The notes under the pieces: model-generated
What the model was told of the DNA's origin: nothing
The model's input: only the letters and a program-made list of their open reading frames with translations
The model's database searches: none
In this document: one piece after another, positions 24,105-36,159 of the stretch
Position numbering within the stretch: position 1 is the first letter of the stretch
Layout: each line of letters opens with the position of its first letter
Translations under genes and position numbers: made by a program
Assembly: GCA_029948255.1 (NCBI GenBank)
Contig: JALIZF010001756.1
Coordinates: 335,001 to 399,000, forward strand
Length of the DNA: 64,000 nucleotides
DNA from: Telmatactis stephensoni
Taxonomy: Eukaryota; Cnidaria; Anthozoa; Actiniaria; Isophelliidae
Reading direction: 5' to 3'

Positions 24105-25157
24105 CTGCGAAAACCCTTGTATCGCGACCGCCATTTCAAACTTTCGGTTTGGATTTTGGGATTTTGGGTTTTCCGATCGACCAATCACATGGAAGTGGGC
24201 GGAGCTTTGCGAATGACCTTGATCACTCGTTCCATCCGCCTTGTTCAAATCGTATCTTTTTGAAAATTATAAGAAAATTGAGATGACTCGAGCATATCCA
24301 AAAGAATTGAGATGGAGAGTGGTTTTCTTGCTAAGAGAAGGACGTATTGCTAAAGTTCTTAACGTCGGGGAAACGTTTGTCAAGAAGATAAAGCTGCTCT
24401 TTGAAACAAACCAATCGATCGAATTTCGCCGAAGACCGGGAAAATTTAGATGGCTGCAAGGTATGTGAATGTGAACTTTTTCTACTTATTATATTTATTG
24501 GAAAGCTAGAGTAAAATCAATACTACTGAAGTGAACTATTGCTTTACAAAATGAGACCAATTCCCAAACCGACATCATACATCATCTTCATTTTTTTTCT
24601 GATCGTGTCTCGTGATGTGTTTACAGCTCAAGATATTTTGTTGATCAAGAATATTATAAGGCAATACCCCGAAATATATGAAGATGAATTACAGGACTGG
24701 CTTAGTCATTTGACCGGGAGATTATTCTCTCTTACTTTTACTCTAGCTTTATTCCAATAAATATAATAAATAGAAAAAGTTTACATTCACATACCTTGCA
24801 GCCATCTAAATTTTCCCGGTCTTCGGCGAAATTCGATGAGCGGATCGATTGGTTTGTTTCAAAGAGCAGCTTTATCTTCTTGACAAACGTTTCCCCGACG
24901 TTAAGAACTTTAGCAATACGTCCTTCTCTTAGCAAGAAAACCACTCTCCATCTCAATTCTTTTGGATATGCTCGAGTCATCTCAATTTTCTTATAATTTT
25001 CAAAAAGATACGATTTGAACAAGGCGGATGGAACGAGTGATCAAGGTCATTCGCAAAGCTCCGCCCACTTCCATGTGATTGGTCGATCGGAAAACCCAAA
25101 ATCCCAAAATCCAACCGAAAGTTTGAAATGGCGGTCGCGATACAAGGGTTTTCGCAG
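24105..25157. mobile_element. Palindromic Tc1/mariner-IS630-type element
   Basis: Inverted arms of about 410 bp (24105-24514 and 24740-25157) start CTGCGAAAACCCTTGTATCG and are flanked by TA. Units 2 and 4 have the empty site CACGCATTAAACTTG. Each arm holds the first helix-turn-helix of a transposase (MTRAYPKELRWRVVFLLREG). A central stretch (24620-24716) holds a second piece (YPEIYEDELQDWL) typical of IS630/Tc1-like transposases. No DDE catalytic part exists, so the element is non-autonomous. Confidence 0.85.
24284..24476 (+). pseudogene. Transposase N-terminal HTH fragment, left arm
   Basis: About 60 codons encode a basic HTH that resembles the N-terminal DNA-binding domain of Tc1/IS630 transposases. 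The inverted arm carries the same fragment on the minus strand near 24800-24980. An extra CGCTCAT in the right arm shifts its frame. Neither continues into a catalytic domain. Confidence 0.65.
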
Positions 25158-25400
25158 TAAACTTGAAAATAAAGCAACCATGTTTCATTCGGCGGTGATT
25201 CCAGTTGTCCTAAAAATCCTCAGTGAATCAGGAACTCTGTCTACTTGTTTTTAATTTATCGAGGATTCGTTTCATTTGGAAGCTCGTAGCTCATCAAAGA
25301 CACTTTTTCCAGTTTGATTTAAAGCAATTATTAGAGGACTTTATTTTCTATCAGACATTGAATAATTAGCTAGAAACTCAGTAAATTTATATTGAAAGTA

Positions 25401-25468
25401 GAGTTATTCCGTGTTAGATGCTTCGATACGGTTGAGATGTATCGAAAGCGTCTGATACGGAATAACTC
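25401..25468. other. Conserved 68-nt hairpin, unit 3 copy
   Basis: GAGTTATTCCGTGTTAGATG pairs with its near-complement ending GATACGGAATAACTC around the loop GGTTGAGAT. Arms of about 29 nt have only a few mismatches. It could be a miRNA-like precursor or a tiny foldback element. Confidence 0.6.
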
Positions 25469-25876
25469 TAGTGATTCTGAATTCCCGATTGTTGCCACCT
25501 GCTACCAACACAAGTTTATATACCACTACAAACGAATTGATAGTTACTCTATAACGAATGCATAGTTAGTACTCGAGCAGAATCTTTATAATATTATAAG
25601 AAAATGTTATATGAAAACTGAATGGAATGAAAAAGTCAATTATTGGAATCATTGGAATGCTATTCGTGTCTTCATAAAATCAAGTGCTCGTCGTACCGTA
25701 CCAAAGGAGCGACAAAATTCGACTATCTGCAGCATGGTACTTTTTAGGGTGTCTCAAACTTTAGTGGACTACCAAGCTGATACCTTTTTGGGGTATTTTT
25801 AGGATTTATTACTAGCTTAGATAGTTTAGTTTTTTATATGTATATATTTTATGAAGAGAATTGTGTATATAAGTAA

Positions 25877-26092
25877 AGATTACTACCTACCTACCTACCT
25901 ACCTACCTACTTTACCTACCTACCTACCTACCTACCTACCTACCTACCTACCTACCTACCTACCTACCTACCTACCTACCTACCTACCTACCTACCTACC
26001 TACCTACCTACCTACCTACCTACCTACCTACCTACCTACCTACCTACCTATCTACCTACCTACCTACCTACCTACCTACCTAAACATTACCT
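25877..26092. repeat. (CTAC)n microsatellite
   Basis: About 50 copies of CTAC, preceded by GTATATAAGTAAAGATTA. A shorter block follows at 27203-27230, and unit 4 has a decayed version at 38892-38920. It looks like the 3' tail of a LINE. Open frames made of YLPT repeats are artefacts. Confidence 0.9.
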
Positions 26093-26234
26093 ACCTATAT
26101 ATCTTGTTATATCTCGAATCTTAAAAAAATGATAAATTATTATAATCCCGATCAAACCGTATCAATTAATCGCACCTTAAATAGAAAATTCGATTATCAA
26201 TGAACTCGAATCAAAAATGAAAACCAGGTATTTT

Positions 26235-26535
26235 GAATTGTGGAAAAAAAACTTTTACATAACTCTTCAAAACTCTCTTTTTACGAAACATTTAAAGATT
26301 GTTACGAAGAAGAAAAGTATCTTAACGTTTTAAAGAATCTCGAAGAGAGACAAATTTTTACAAAGTTTCGAATAAGTAATCACAAATTAGCGATAGAAAC
26401 AGGAAGATACTCGAAACCCAAAACACCACGAGAGCAAAGATATTGCTTATTGTGCGACAACAATGAAGTAGAAACAGAACAACATATGATTTTTGATATG
26501 CTCAACAGATTCCAAACTCCGTTAATGATTTAACA
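26235..26535 (+). pseudogene. LINE ORF C-terminal fragment
   Basis: Open stretch resembling the end of the fragment at 17678-18337 (KFRISNHKLAIETGRYSKPK against KLRISNHTLLIETGRYSKPK). It continues into CLLCDNNEVETEQHMIF, the Cys/His knuckle found at the C-terminus of many LINE proteins. It is remnant only. Confidence 0.65.
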
Positions 26536-27945
26536 ATCTAAATTCAAAGAAAAAATTGGACTTTTACTATTAACCCCAGCTTAACTTTTGAATGCAAATC
26601 AACAGATGACAGAAGGTTATATTTTATTGTATTAAATTATATCGAAATGTTTCACTCTTACGGAAAGAGAAACTTTTCTGACGCATAAGAATTAATATGC
26701 CAAAGTATTTACCAATTTCCCAAACTTCTACACATATACAAATAAGTTTGTAACTATTCTTTTATATTCATATAAATATCAATAATTTAGATGTACACAC
26801 AATTCATTGGAACAGATGATTAGGACTTATTACATTACTACAATAAATTTCTATTTAGATCATCGACCATCGTGATTATTTTTTACAAAACTCTATTCCA
26901 ATTAATAACCGATATAACACTATGTCCCATTTCAAATTTATACATGATTAGGATAGTGGGGATGATTTTTGAGTCATATTGCATCTACTACGTTGAGATT
27001 TATTTAGATTACTGACCTCGTGATTCAAAATGCGTACATAGAATTTACTCGTATACCATGTATATCCTGATCTTGTTATTGGTTACAGTTATATATATAT
27101 ATATATATATATAAAATTTCATAGATTTAATAGAAAGACTTGTAAGCTTTGACAATACCTGTAAATTAAGAGGTCATGTTAATAAAGCATATTGAACATT
27201 ACCTACCTACCTACCTACCTACCTATTTTTCAGTACTCTTTATTTTCAGTTTACAACGGTATACACCTATTTCAAAAAACGGCGCGAAAGGTCTAAAGCC
27301 TATGCGACTCGCCTTAAAGCCAGGGAGTATGGGTAGAAATTACTAAACATAGAAAAGCTAGGCACATGAATATCAACGCTACAATTCACGACTATCTTGC
27401 TTCTACCTTATACAACAAAAATACTTGAATTGTTGAAGTTAATAAAGTCAAGTCCAAATCCGAAAATCGAGTGAGGTTTTGTTATATCTAGTCAAAAAAA
27501 ATTGTATGCATTCTTTTGCAGACTAGTAAAATATCACAATATGCCGCGTACAATGAGAATTGTGGTAAAAGTTCCAGAAGACATGAAAGGACTGATCATT
27601 GGCAAAAAAGGTCAAGAACTCAGAAGAATAGAAAAGGAAAGTGGTGCTAAAATAAAAATTGAACGAGAAGGGGCAGTTCTTGAAGGAAGTGAGAAGGCAG
27701 TGGCAAAGGCAAAGGAAATCATTGATGCTATCATTGTAAGCACTAGATTTTGTCAATAGAGCATAAGCAGGAGGGCGTAGGCCTCAAAAATTTATAAAGA
27801 GATCTAGATCTATATAGATTGAATAATTATAAGGAGATAAAACTTTGTGAAAATTGTTGCTTGAACGTTTTCGACCACGTTAATTCGTGATCACACATCT
27901 GACTTTTATTCAATCTAACAATTTTAGCGTATTACGTCCCAAATG

Positions 27946-28244
27946 TATACACTTATTTCAAAAAACGTTGTAATGGTTCAGCGCAACGTAACAAGCGTCA
28001 AGCCAAGACCGAAATGAATGCTGGGTTTTATGTTGGTAATGTTTCAAATTAGACTTGTTTCTAACTAATTACAAAATGCATGTATACGCATTTTCACGTG
28101 CTTGTTAGTAGAGTACACTCAATTCTGTTCATAATAACGAGTCTGATTTGAATTTATTACCAGCTCCAAACCAGCATTCACTTCGGTCTTGGTTTGACGC
28201 TTGTTGCTTTGAACCGTGGCAACGTTTTTTGAAATAAATGTGTA
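27946..28244. mobile_element. MITE, TATTTCAAAAAACG-end family, in unit 3 intron 1
   Basis: Left end TATACACTTATTTCAAAAAA, right end TTTTTTGAAATAAATGTGTA, with inverted internal AACAAGCGTCAAGCCAAGAC. Unit 4 has the empty TA site (CCCAAATGTATATATGG near 40160). Confidence 0.85.
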
Positions 28245-28914
28245 TGGTGGTGGGCAACAGCTTTCCCTACATAGAACGTTTCTTTCGAAGAAAAAATGAC
28301 AAATTCGGCCTCCAATAACTTTGAAAGTATCCACCAAAACTACTTCAAACAAATTTCAATCTTTGCTATCTTTACTGTGCTCTAATATTATATTTTTGTT
28401 TTTTGTTGGATTAAAATGAAAAAAATAAAATAAAATAAGCACAGTGTGCAAAATCTCCATAATGCATGCCCTTCTGTTTTTCCAGAAGATTAAAGTTTGA
28501 TATATGGACTCTACTTGAATTTGATTTTATTCCAATGTGTCTTTACCCTGTTTGTCATCTTTGTCAGGCTAAATCACACGGATACATGAAAACCATTTAT
28601 TTTCCAAGAGAGGCTTTTGGCATGGTGCTTGGAAGAGGTGGAGCGACAATACAGTCGATTCGAAGACAAACTCAAACAAAAATACAACTGGAAGAAGGAG
28701 ATGATACTGCGCATGCTCATATTAGTGGTGAAACGGAAGAAAAGTGTGTGAAAGCTGAACAGATGATACTTAAAATAGTCTCGGTTGGTATAAACATTAA
28801 GACGTTAATCACTTTGATATGTATTCACAGTCGTGCCTGCATGCCTCAGTCAGTACGTGTTTTACTTATTTATCTCTGTGTGCTTACTTGCTTGTTCGTT
28901 CGCAGCCTTTCCCT

Positions 28915-29245
28915 TTCTTCCTTCCTTCCTCCTTAATTCCTTCCTTCCCTCCTTCCCTCCTTCCCTCCTTCCCTCCTTCCCTCCTTCCCTCCTTCCCTCC
29001 TTCCCTCCTTCCCTCCTTCCTTCCTTCCCTCCTTCCCTCCTTCCCTCCTTCCCTCCTTCCCTCCTTCCCTCCTTCCCTCCTTCCCTCCTTCCCTCCTTCC
29101 TTCCTTCCCTCCTTCCTTCCTTCCCTCCTTCCCTCTTTCCCTCCTTCCTTCCTTCCCTCCTTCCCTCTTTCCCTCCTTCCCTCCCTCTCTCCTTCCTTCC
29201 TTCCCTCCCTCCTTCCTTCCTAGTTCCTTCCTTCCTTCTTTTCTT
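28915..29245. repeat. (TTCC/CTCC)n microsatellite
   Basis: Pyrimidine repeat of about 330 bp in the KH2-KH3 intron of unit 3. The same intron of unit 4 has a TTCC array at 40855-41130. Open frames of FLPS repeats are artefacts. Confidence 0.9.
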
Positions 29246-31682
29246 TTGAATTCACGTCTATATTTTGATATGTTATTTTAATAGCTATTTTCTTGCTGTT
29301 ATTGTCGATGTTGTTTTATGTTAAAGCGCATTTGATCATCTTGACATGGAATCTGCGCTTGCTGACATCATTAAATTCTTTCTTTCTTCCTTCCTTCCTT
29401 TCTTTCTTTTTTGTTCAATCGTCACTTAATATTACTTACTAAAGGACTACGTTATTGATTTTTTTACATTCAAATCAATTTATTAGTTCTGGATTTGGTT
29501 TTCTCTGATCACGAATCACAAAAAAGGTTCTTGTCTACCCTGTTTAATCGATTTGACAAAGAAGCATCCAAAAGGTTCTCCATCTTTGAAAGTAGCTGTA
29601 CTAGAAAAAGCTGAACATCTTTAAATAGTACTGAATAAACTTTATCTTTGTTGTTGTCGTTGTTGGTTTTACAGAAGAATATATTGTTTGTACTCTACAG
29701 AGACCACTTACTGGTTTTAGGAAAACCATTTATTTCCCAAAAGAGGCCTTTGGTTTAGTGCTTGGAAGACAAGGAATGACTATAAAATTAATTCAAGAAC
29801 AAACTGAAACAAATATAGAATTCGAAGACCATGACAATACTGTGCTTGCACGAATTCGAGGTGCTACAGAAGAACACTGTATTAAGGCAGAACAGAAGAT
29901 ACTCAGAGCAGCATCGGTAAATATATGACTACACATACTTCTATATCTTATCAGTTTGTTTACCTCTATTAAGTGGCCGCCCTTAGAGAATTGGCCGCTT
30001 ATTAATGAAGGTTGTACGTTATTTATGTCATGTGTATTTCAGGTTTACTCTCATGTTATCCCCTTAAAAATAAAGACATAAAATATTTTTGTTATTGTTC
30101 ACTCTTCCTCCCTTCGTAGGTCTTTCTCCCCTCGATCTGTTCCCCCTATCTCCCTCTCTAGAGATATCTTACCAGAATATGATTTAGGGGTGGTGTGGGG
30201 AGGGGGGGGGGGGGGGGGGTGGAAGGGGGATTTTGCAAGGGATTCGCACCCCTCGTGAGACGACTTCGTCTGGATAATTTTCCAAAATATCCTTGGATCC
30301 TCTGGACGGTTTCCCATTTTTATAATGCTGCACCCCCCACTCCTAAAGTTAAATTTAGGATCCGCCCTTGCTTACCATAAGAATTGAGTTACTACAATTC
30401 AGTTTATAAGATGTTTATTCACTCTTCTTCTAATAGAGGGCAACGAAAGGATTTAAAAAGCTTGCATTTGTTGATGATGCATTCGTTGGTGAAGACAACG
30501 AATTTGAGTTGGACGAATGTCAAGTCGACATTAACAGGCGCATGTACAAACTCAGGATGAGAGAAGATAAACTCGCAGAGGTAATTGATTCTTAGAATTC
30601 AGATTTGAGTGATGCTCATGCATTATGTAACGGTTAAATCGAATACGAGAAGTGACAACGTGTTGTAGATGACTTTACTTGAATCTTTCGAATAGTGTCC
30701 ACCACTCATCGCCCTCGTATTCGCTTCCATCATTAAGTTATATGCCTACTACTACGTCATCCATTGTTCCAGCTATTGTGGTCCGCGTTAATTATCTGGT
30801 GGCAGTGCACTGTTTCCGGTCTGACCACGCCTAAAACGGGGCAAGACGACGCAAAGCTCGTGTTTACACTTGAAAAGTAGCGACGCAAGCACAAACGCAA
30901 GTGGAAAAGAACGGAAGCCCAAAAAATAAAAAGGAGTTGCCTGTTAAGGAAAGGTCTATTTAAATGTAACTTTCACATTTTGTGGGAGGAAAAATATTCG
31001 CTAGGATAGTAAAATGATTTCTTTCTTCTTTTTGAAAGCCAAAGGAAGTTGATTACCTTCCCTTAGTGGAGAAATCTTTGTTGGAGGTTCTTCGTGAGAT
31101 TCACAAAGAAAATCAAGAAAGCAAGAATCTTCGCACAGATCTGTGGTGTCACTTTGGTCATGCCTACATTTGTGATGTTGATGAAGGTTTGTACAATCAC
31201 ACAAAAACTTACATTAGCGGAATTGTAATTTTCTAACAGTTTGGCCATTTCATGCCAATTTTCTCCAATATATTTATAACACATTTCTAATTTATTAATA
31301 ATTTGCTAGGGATTACTTATCCTGCTTATCTTAAGCGTCCGCTAAGCAGGCTAGAGATTGCTATTCCTAGTTGTTAGAAAACGGTCAGACATTTCCAAGT
31401 TTGTGTCGATGGTATGCAAAAAGAGAAAACTGGGATGCTCAACATTCTTAACCACGCCCATTTCCAAAAACAATTCACTCGTTGTGCAGATCATGTAGTT
31501 TTGAATGCCATTTGAAGGTGACGTAATCGCTCTCAGTGACATAATCGCTCTCGAAAGTGTCCTTACCAGAAAAAAGAGATCATCTGTTACGGTAGATATC
31601 AGTACGGAGACATGACTGACATTTTACTCATTTAGCTGATGCTGAAGGTGTTTACGAACTCAAAGACTTGAAGAAAAACTTA

Positions 31683-31793
31683 GGCCCCGTTCACACTACA
31701 GTTTTAGATCGATCTGAGTTCGATCCAGCTTGAAGCGATGTACTAGACTGGATCGATCTCAGATCGATCTAATGCTGTAGTGTGAACGGGGCC
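31683..31793. mobile_element. 111-bp Harbinger-like MITE inside a coding exon
   Basis: Perfect TIRs of 19 bp (GGCCCCGTTCACACTACAG) with TTA duplicated at both sides (31680-31682 and 31794-31796). A 3-bp TWA duplication and GGCC..TTCACA ends fit the PIF/Harbinger superfamily. It sits after the codons for LKDLKKNL in the unit 3 exon. Confidence 0.9.
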
Positions 31794-31927
31794 TTAGTGA
31801 AAAAAGAAGACGCACTAAACTGGAAAGTTGAATTCAAAGAGGGACTGGTACCTCTTGAGCTCAACGAGCTAGAGCTAGTTCTTTCCAAGCGACCTTACAA
31901 AGTCGAGCCTTATTCCAGGTTTGATTA

Positions 31928-32612
31928 CTCATGCATGTTAAGGCCTGGGTCAGGCCTTTATTTAGCATAAAATGGTATTTTTTTACATTTCAAGAGAAAT
32001 ATTGAACATTTCGCTTTCTAACTTGGAGACGTGTTAGAATTGGTCGATTTTGAAAAATTTTCATTGACAAAATGGGGAACGCTTGGTCACGTGACCATCT
32101 ACGTAATATAGAAAATGACAAAAATTCAATGGAAAATGGGCCGTATAGAGACGTAAAGTGAAATAATGAATGAGATGTCAATTTATGACTTTTGGGGTTG
32201 TCTTTCAAAATCTGCCTGGAATGGTGGTCCATCATTGATTGTTAAGGAAATATTTGGTAAAAGAGGTCACGTGACCAAACCAGGTATTTACAAATTTGCA
32301 TCTTACTCCTCACCGTTTAAATGAAGTCATCCATTCCAGGCAGTTTCTAACGTATCTAGATGTCCTTAACAGTTACACATCAAAAACAGTCTTCATTAAA
32401 TGCATTTTCACCGGCCCATTTTCAAATTAATATTTTTTCATCCTATAGGTCACGTGACCTCCGAATTCTGACCATACACAAATAAAAATGTTAAGGAACC
32501 TGATTATGACTATGGGCCAAAATTATATCTAAGTACAATTAATATTGGTAGAGATATTGCAATTTTAGGTTATTTAGTTCGGCCCAATGACCCAGGCCTT
32601 AACATGCTTGAG
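31928..32612. mobile_element. 685-bp MITE inside the same exon
   Basis: TIRs CTCATGCATGTTAAGGCC (left) and its near complement ending GGCCTTAACATGCTTGAG (right), with TA at both borders (31926-31927 and 32613-32614). The exon resumes precisely on removal. The interior has several CACGTGAC motifs and no transposase. TTAA inside the ends could suggest piggyBac, but the exon sequence sets the borders farther out. Confidence 0.85.
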
Positions 32613-34364
32613 TACATGATCAGTTGTCCGTCTGGTCGTGAAGTTCGTTTCAAGGTATGAACATATACACCCATTTCAAAAATCGTTGTCGTATTTCAAA
32701 GCAACAAGCGTCAAGCCAAGTCCGCAATGAATGCTGGTTTTGTGCTTTTAATGTATTGAAATCAGTCTTGTCATCAATAGAATGGTCAATCCCTAAATTA
32801 TTCTGACTTTCACTCATTTATTCAATTTGCTTCATTGATTATAGGCGTTTGCAAACTATGATGATGATGAAGTTTCATTTGAAAAATACGTGAGTCCTCT
32901 TCCCTTAAAGAATTCCGAATGTCTTGGCCATCGTCACAAATGAATCCATAAAGGCCTTTATTTGTGCAACATATATGACTCGCCTCAAAGTTGATATATT
33001 TATTCCTTATCTGAAATTGGATTGCCATCTGGTCGTACGTACAAGTAAGAATTCCATTTTGTATCCAATCCTTATAGACAATTCTTGTATTATTATTTGG
33101 CGCCGACACCATGGCAAAATGCACCACACATGCGTATCTTACAAAAAGCGCCCCCAAGACTCCCCAATGAAAACATTAAAGCGGGAGTGTATATCAAACA
33201 ATACTTTACCGATAAAACTCAAGCCACAGAAGCCAAACTTAGTACTATATTCTGTCGCCTCCCTAGGCCTTTTGCACCTAGTACTTTTCGTTTGCACCTG
33301 TGCTGAAAATTACGCTAAGAGCTAGATATGATATGGAAAAATATATTGATAAAATTCAAAAAATATTGCTTGGGATTCCTGTGATCAAAACGCGGACGCG
33401 CGTAAACCCGCGAAATCTCGCTCGTGCGAGTATCACAGTCAGCGGCTGAGTAGGAGACAACCTTGACAACCATGTAAACTGTCAGTCTATAATTACGCAA
33501 AGCTTGTTTTCATGCGTAGATCAGATAATTTATTGTACGTATCTACCATTTTACAATTAGCTTTAAGAAAGACGTCTTCAGTCAGTCACAAAGAAGATAA
33601 AATCTTAATCGACTTCCTGAATGAAAACTTGAAGTTAAAAGACGGAAAACCTGAATTACAAGAGGACTTGCTTCCAGAAGGATTTGCCATTAGGTACTGG
33701 CGTGAAAGTAAACGACGAACGTATCCTTACACGTACAACAACGTGGACTTTAACGTTACCATATCAGAAGAGGAGTTACAGGAACGGATCACGGAGAGCA
33801 GAATTCGCACCAACGTAAGTACGTACTGAATCTGTATACCTCGAGAAACAAGTATCCATCCATCCATCCACCCATCCATCCATCTATCCATCCATCCGTC
33901 CGTCTATTCATTCATTTTTTTATTCATTCATTCATTCATTCATTTATTCAAGATACGCCATTTTCGCTTCTAATACATAGTGGTGATAACGCCTTTTATC
34001 TTCACCAGACTGATATACACCTACACTGCGATGAATGGGATCAAATGCTCGACCAAGAGGATTGGGAACCGGAAGCGATTGTTAGCAAGTTGCCAGACTT
34101 TCTAAGCTTTGTGAGAGACGTACAAAGTAACATCAACCCTGATCTTGAAAGAGATGAATAGCATAGTTATAAATTACCGCATCGTGGCGTACCTTCTTCC
34201 CACTCATATGTAATTCGTAACTGAAATCCAAAAGTTATTAAAACTATAGACTAGGGCGTCTATTTTGAACAGACAGATAGACAGGCAGACAGGCAGACAG
34301 ACAGACAGACGCGTAAGGACAAATAATTTGGAGTCTTGTATTTTTGTACATTAAATTAAGTCCA

Positions 34365-34370
34365 AATAAA
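34365..34370 (+). terminator. Poly(A) signal, KH unit 3
   Basis: AATAAA in the same context as units 1 and 2. Confidence 0.5.
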
Positions 34371-35828
34371 CTTTAAATGATTGTTTATAGAATACATATC
34401 TCTGTATATACTTTTTGGGCAAGTTATCCATGACTGCATATTCCCGTCAAAAAACCTTGACCGGAGATCTGAATCTGACATCTAAATCCCACAACAAACT
34501 TACTTTATTGTACCCTCGTCTTCCATATGTTTAACATTAATATAGGCAATTAAATATTTAGGGGCACCATGTTCCAAAAATAATAGAAGGCTAAAAATGC
34601 TTGGAAGTTTGATTACAAGTAGGAAATTAAAAGCCTGTTTTTTAGGTCGGAATATAATATGTAATTACAAGTACAATATGAATTAATCAACGTACATGTA
34701 TTTATTATACAGAATTATAATAAATATGATAAATATATTATTGGTCGATTAACCAGGAAATACAGCAATTTTAAATTTTCACTCGCATTTTTGCTCGCCT
34801 TAAGGCTCGCCAAAATACAGTGTGACTCGGCGTAAAAATACTCGTATTTTAGTAATGGAACACAAAGCAATTTATTTATGTACGTATCGTCTCAGATCCA
34901 AATGGACCAAAGTCAACCTTTTATTTTTGTAACAGTTTTAGACTCGTTTTACACTGCAGAACTGAGGTTGTCAAAGTATACCGAACAACAAATTAGATGC
35001 AAAACCAACAAGCCTATATTGCTTCAAAGCAATGATGTTTCGGCCCGCTCAAAACCCTTTAGATTCCTTTACGAGACTTGGAGTTCTAACTTGCAAAGAA
35101 AAATGTAAACTGAAAATCAAATTTGTTCATTAATATCAGCGGGATTCATTGCCAGTGACTCAACTAAGCGGAAAGTTTTTAAGCAATGTTGCAATGCAGC
35201 AATGCAACAAACCTCGATAAACAGCCTTTAGTTTAGGGCTGTAAATCCTGCAAATCCGTGTGTTTTAATGACAATTTTGCCATAAAATTTCCAATGACTA
35301 TTATAAATAGAGCGTAAACTCATTCATCGAGATTTCTATGATTTCCTCTCGTACCAGATTGGCTAATTTCACACAAGTGATTAAAAGGGCGTGTATGATT
35401 GTTACAAGTTCTATTCCCGACCAATCAGAAAGGGGTGTTCCCACGGTCAAATAAACAATAGATAACACAATCTTTGCAAAACGTTTTAGCGCTTCCTTTC
35501 ATGCGATTGGATGTCGGTGACAGGCACGTCAAATATCATTTGTTGGTAGGTTTTCACCAACAATTTTTTAATAGACGTGAAAAGAATGCGACGTATAATT
35601 GGATGTGTTATAAAAGTATGACAGCTAATTGACAGACGAGCCAAAAATTATGGGTTAGCAAACCAAACACAGTAACGTTTCGGCCTGAGGGCCGAAACAA
35701 AAATATCGCCTGAATGGCCATGGCAAAGCCTAAAATATATAAATTAGAAGAAATTATTACATAATCAGTATAATTTTCCTCTTATACACAATTTGAGCGT
35801 CCATCTAACATGCTTTGGTAAATTCATA
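34371..35828. other. Spacer between KH units 3 and 4
   Basis: No gene seen. It resembles the unit 1-2 spacer at its edges. GTTTCGGCCTGAGGGCCGAAAC near 35676-35697 forms a small hairpin of the kind found at the ends of Penelope-like or related elements. Confidence 0.5.
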
Positions 35829-36159
35829 TGTGTTGTCATGGAAATCCCGTCACTGACCCAATACTCCGCGGGCTCGCGTGTTTCCGGGAATAAGCCAGTT
35901 CGGAGTTTAAGAATCGTTTTCAGTGCGCATGCGATTTTATCCCGAACTTCTCACCTTCTTTTGTTTAATTAAAAACAAAAGGTTTAAACAAAGAAGGTGA
36001 GAAATTCGGGATAAAATCGCATGCGCATAAGAAACGATTCTTAAACTCCGAACTGGCTTATTTAACTAACTGGAAGTCAAACGAAAAGCTCTCTTCACCT
36101 GCAATACTCATCTTATTTTATATATGTGAAACACGATCATAATAACAGTCAAGTAATTG
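35829..36159 (+). promoter_or_regulatory. 5' leader exon of KH unit 4, carrying a hairpin MITE
   Basis: Leader block as in units 2 and 3, ending at AATTG|GTAAGTCTC. It contains a 172-bp hairpin element (35890-36061) within what would be the transcribed leader. Confidence 0.5.
35890..36061. mobile_element. 172-bp hairpin MITE
   Basis: Long near-perfect inverted repeat starting ATAAGCCAGTTCGGAGTTTA, with arms of about 75 bp around AATTAAAAACAAAAGG. Units 2 and 3 have the uninterrupted site CGGGAACTTAACTAA. Confidence 0.85.

Larger units (their letters stand above)
27541..34161 (+). pseudogene. KH-domain gene, unit 3 (disrupted, three KH domains)
   Basis: Exons by homology: 27541-27735 (KH1, ATG, GKKG loop), 28568-28783 (KH2, GRGG), 29701-29916 (KH3, GRQG), 30437-30580, 31039-31186, 31636-32654 (interrupted), 32845-33044, 33561-33814 and 34009-34161 (TAG). 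The sixth exon holds two DNA transposons, 31683-31793 and 31928-32612. Removing each with one target-site copy leaves exactly 218 nt, the length in units 1 and 2. The first insertion brings an in-frame TGA. The next exon has 7 extra nt (TTCCGAA) beside CTTGGCCATC, a frameshift. The KH2 donor is the weak GTTGGT, as in unit 4. A truncated three-KH protein remains possible. Confidence 0.8.

Noticed and set aside
25851..26132. YLPT-repeat protein
   Set aside because: Translation of the CTAC microsatellite.
28819..29249. Poly-FLPS proteins
   Set aside because: Translation of the TTCC/CTCC microsatellite. The same applies at 40761-41261 and 45065-45472.
31944..32604. piggyBac-type element bounded by TTAA
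   Set aside because: TTAA occurs inside both ends, but matching the uninterrupted exon of the paralogues puts the borders at TA farther out (31928-32612).
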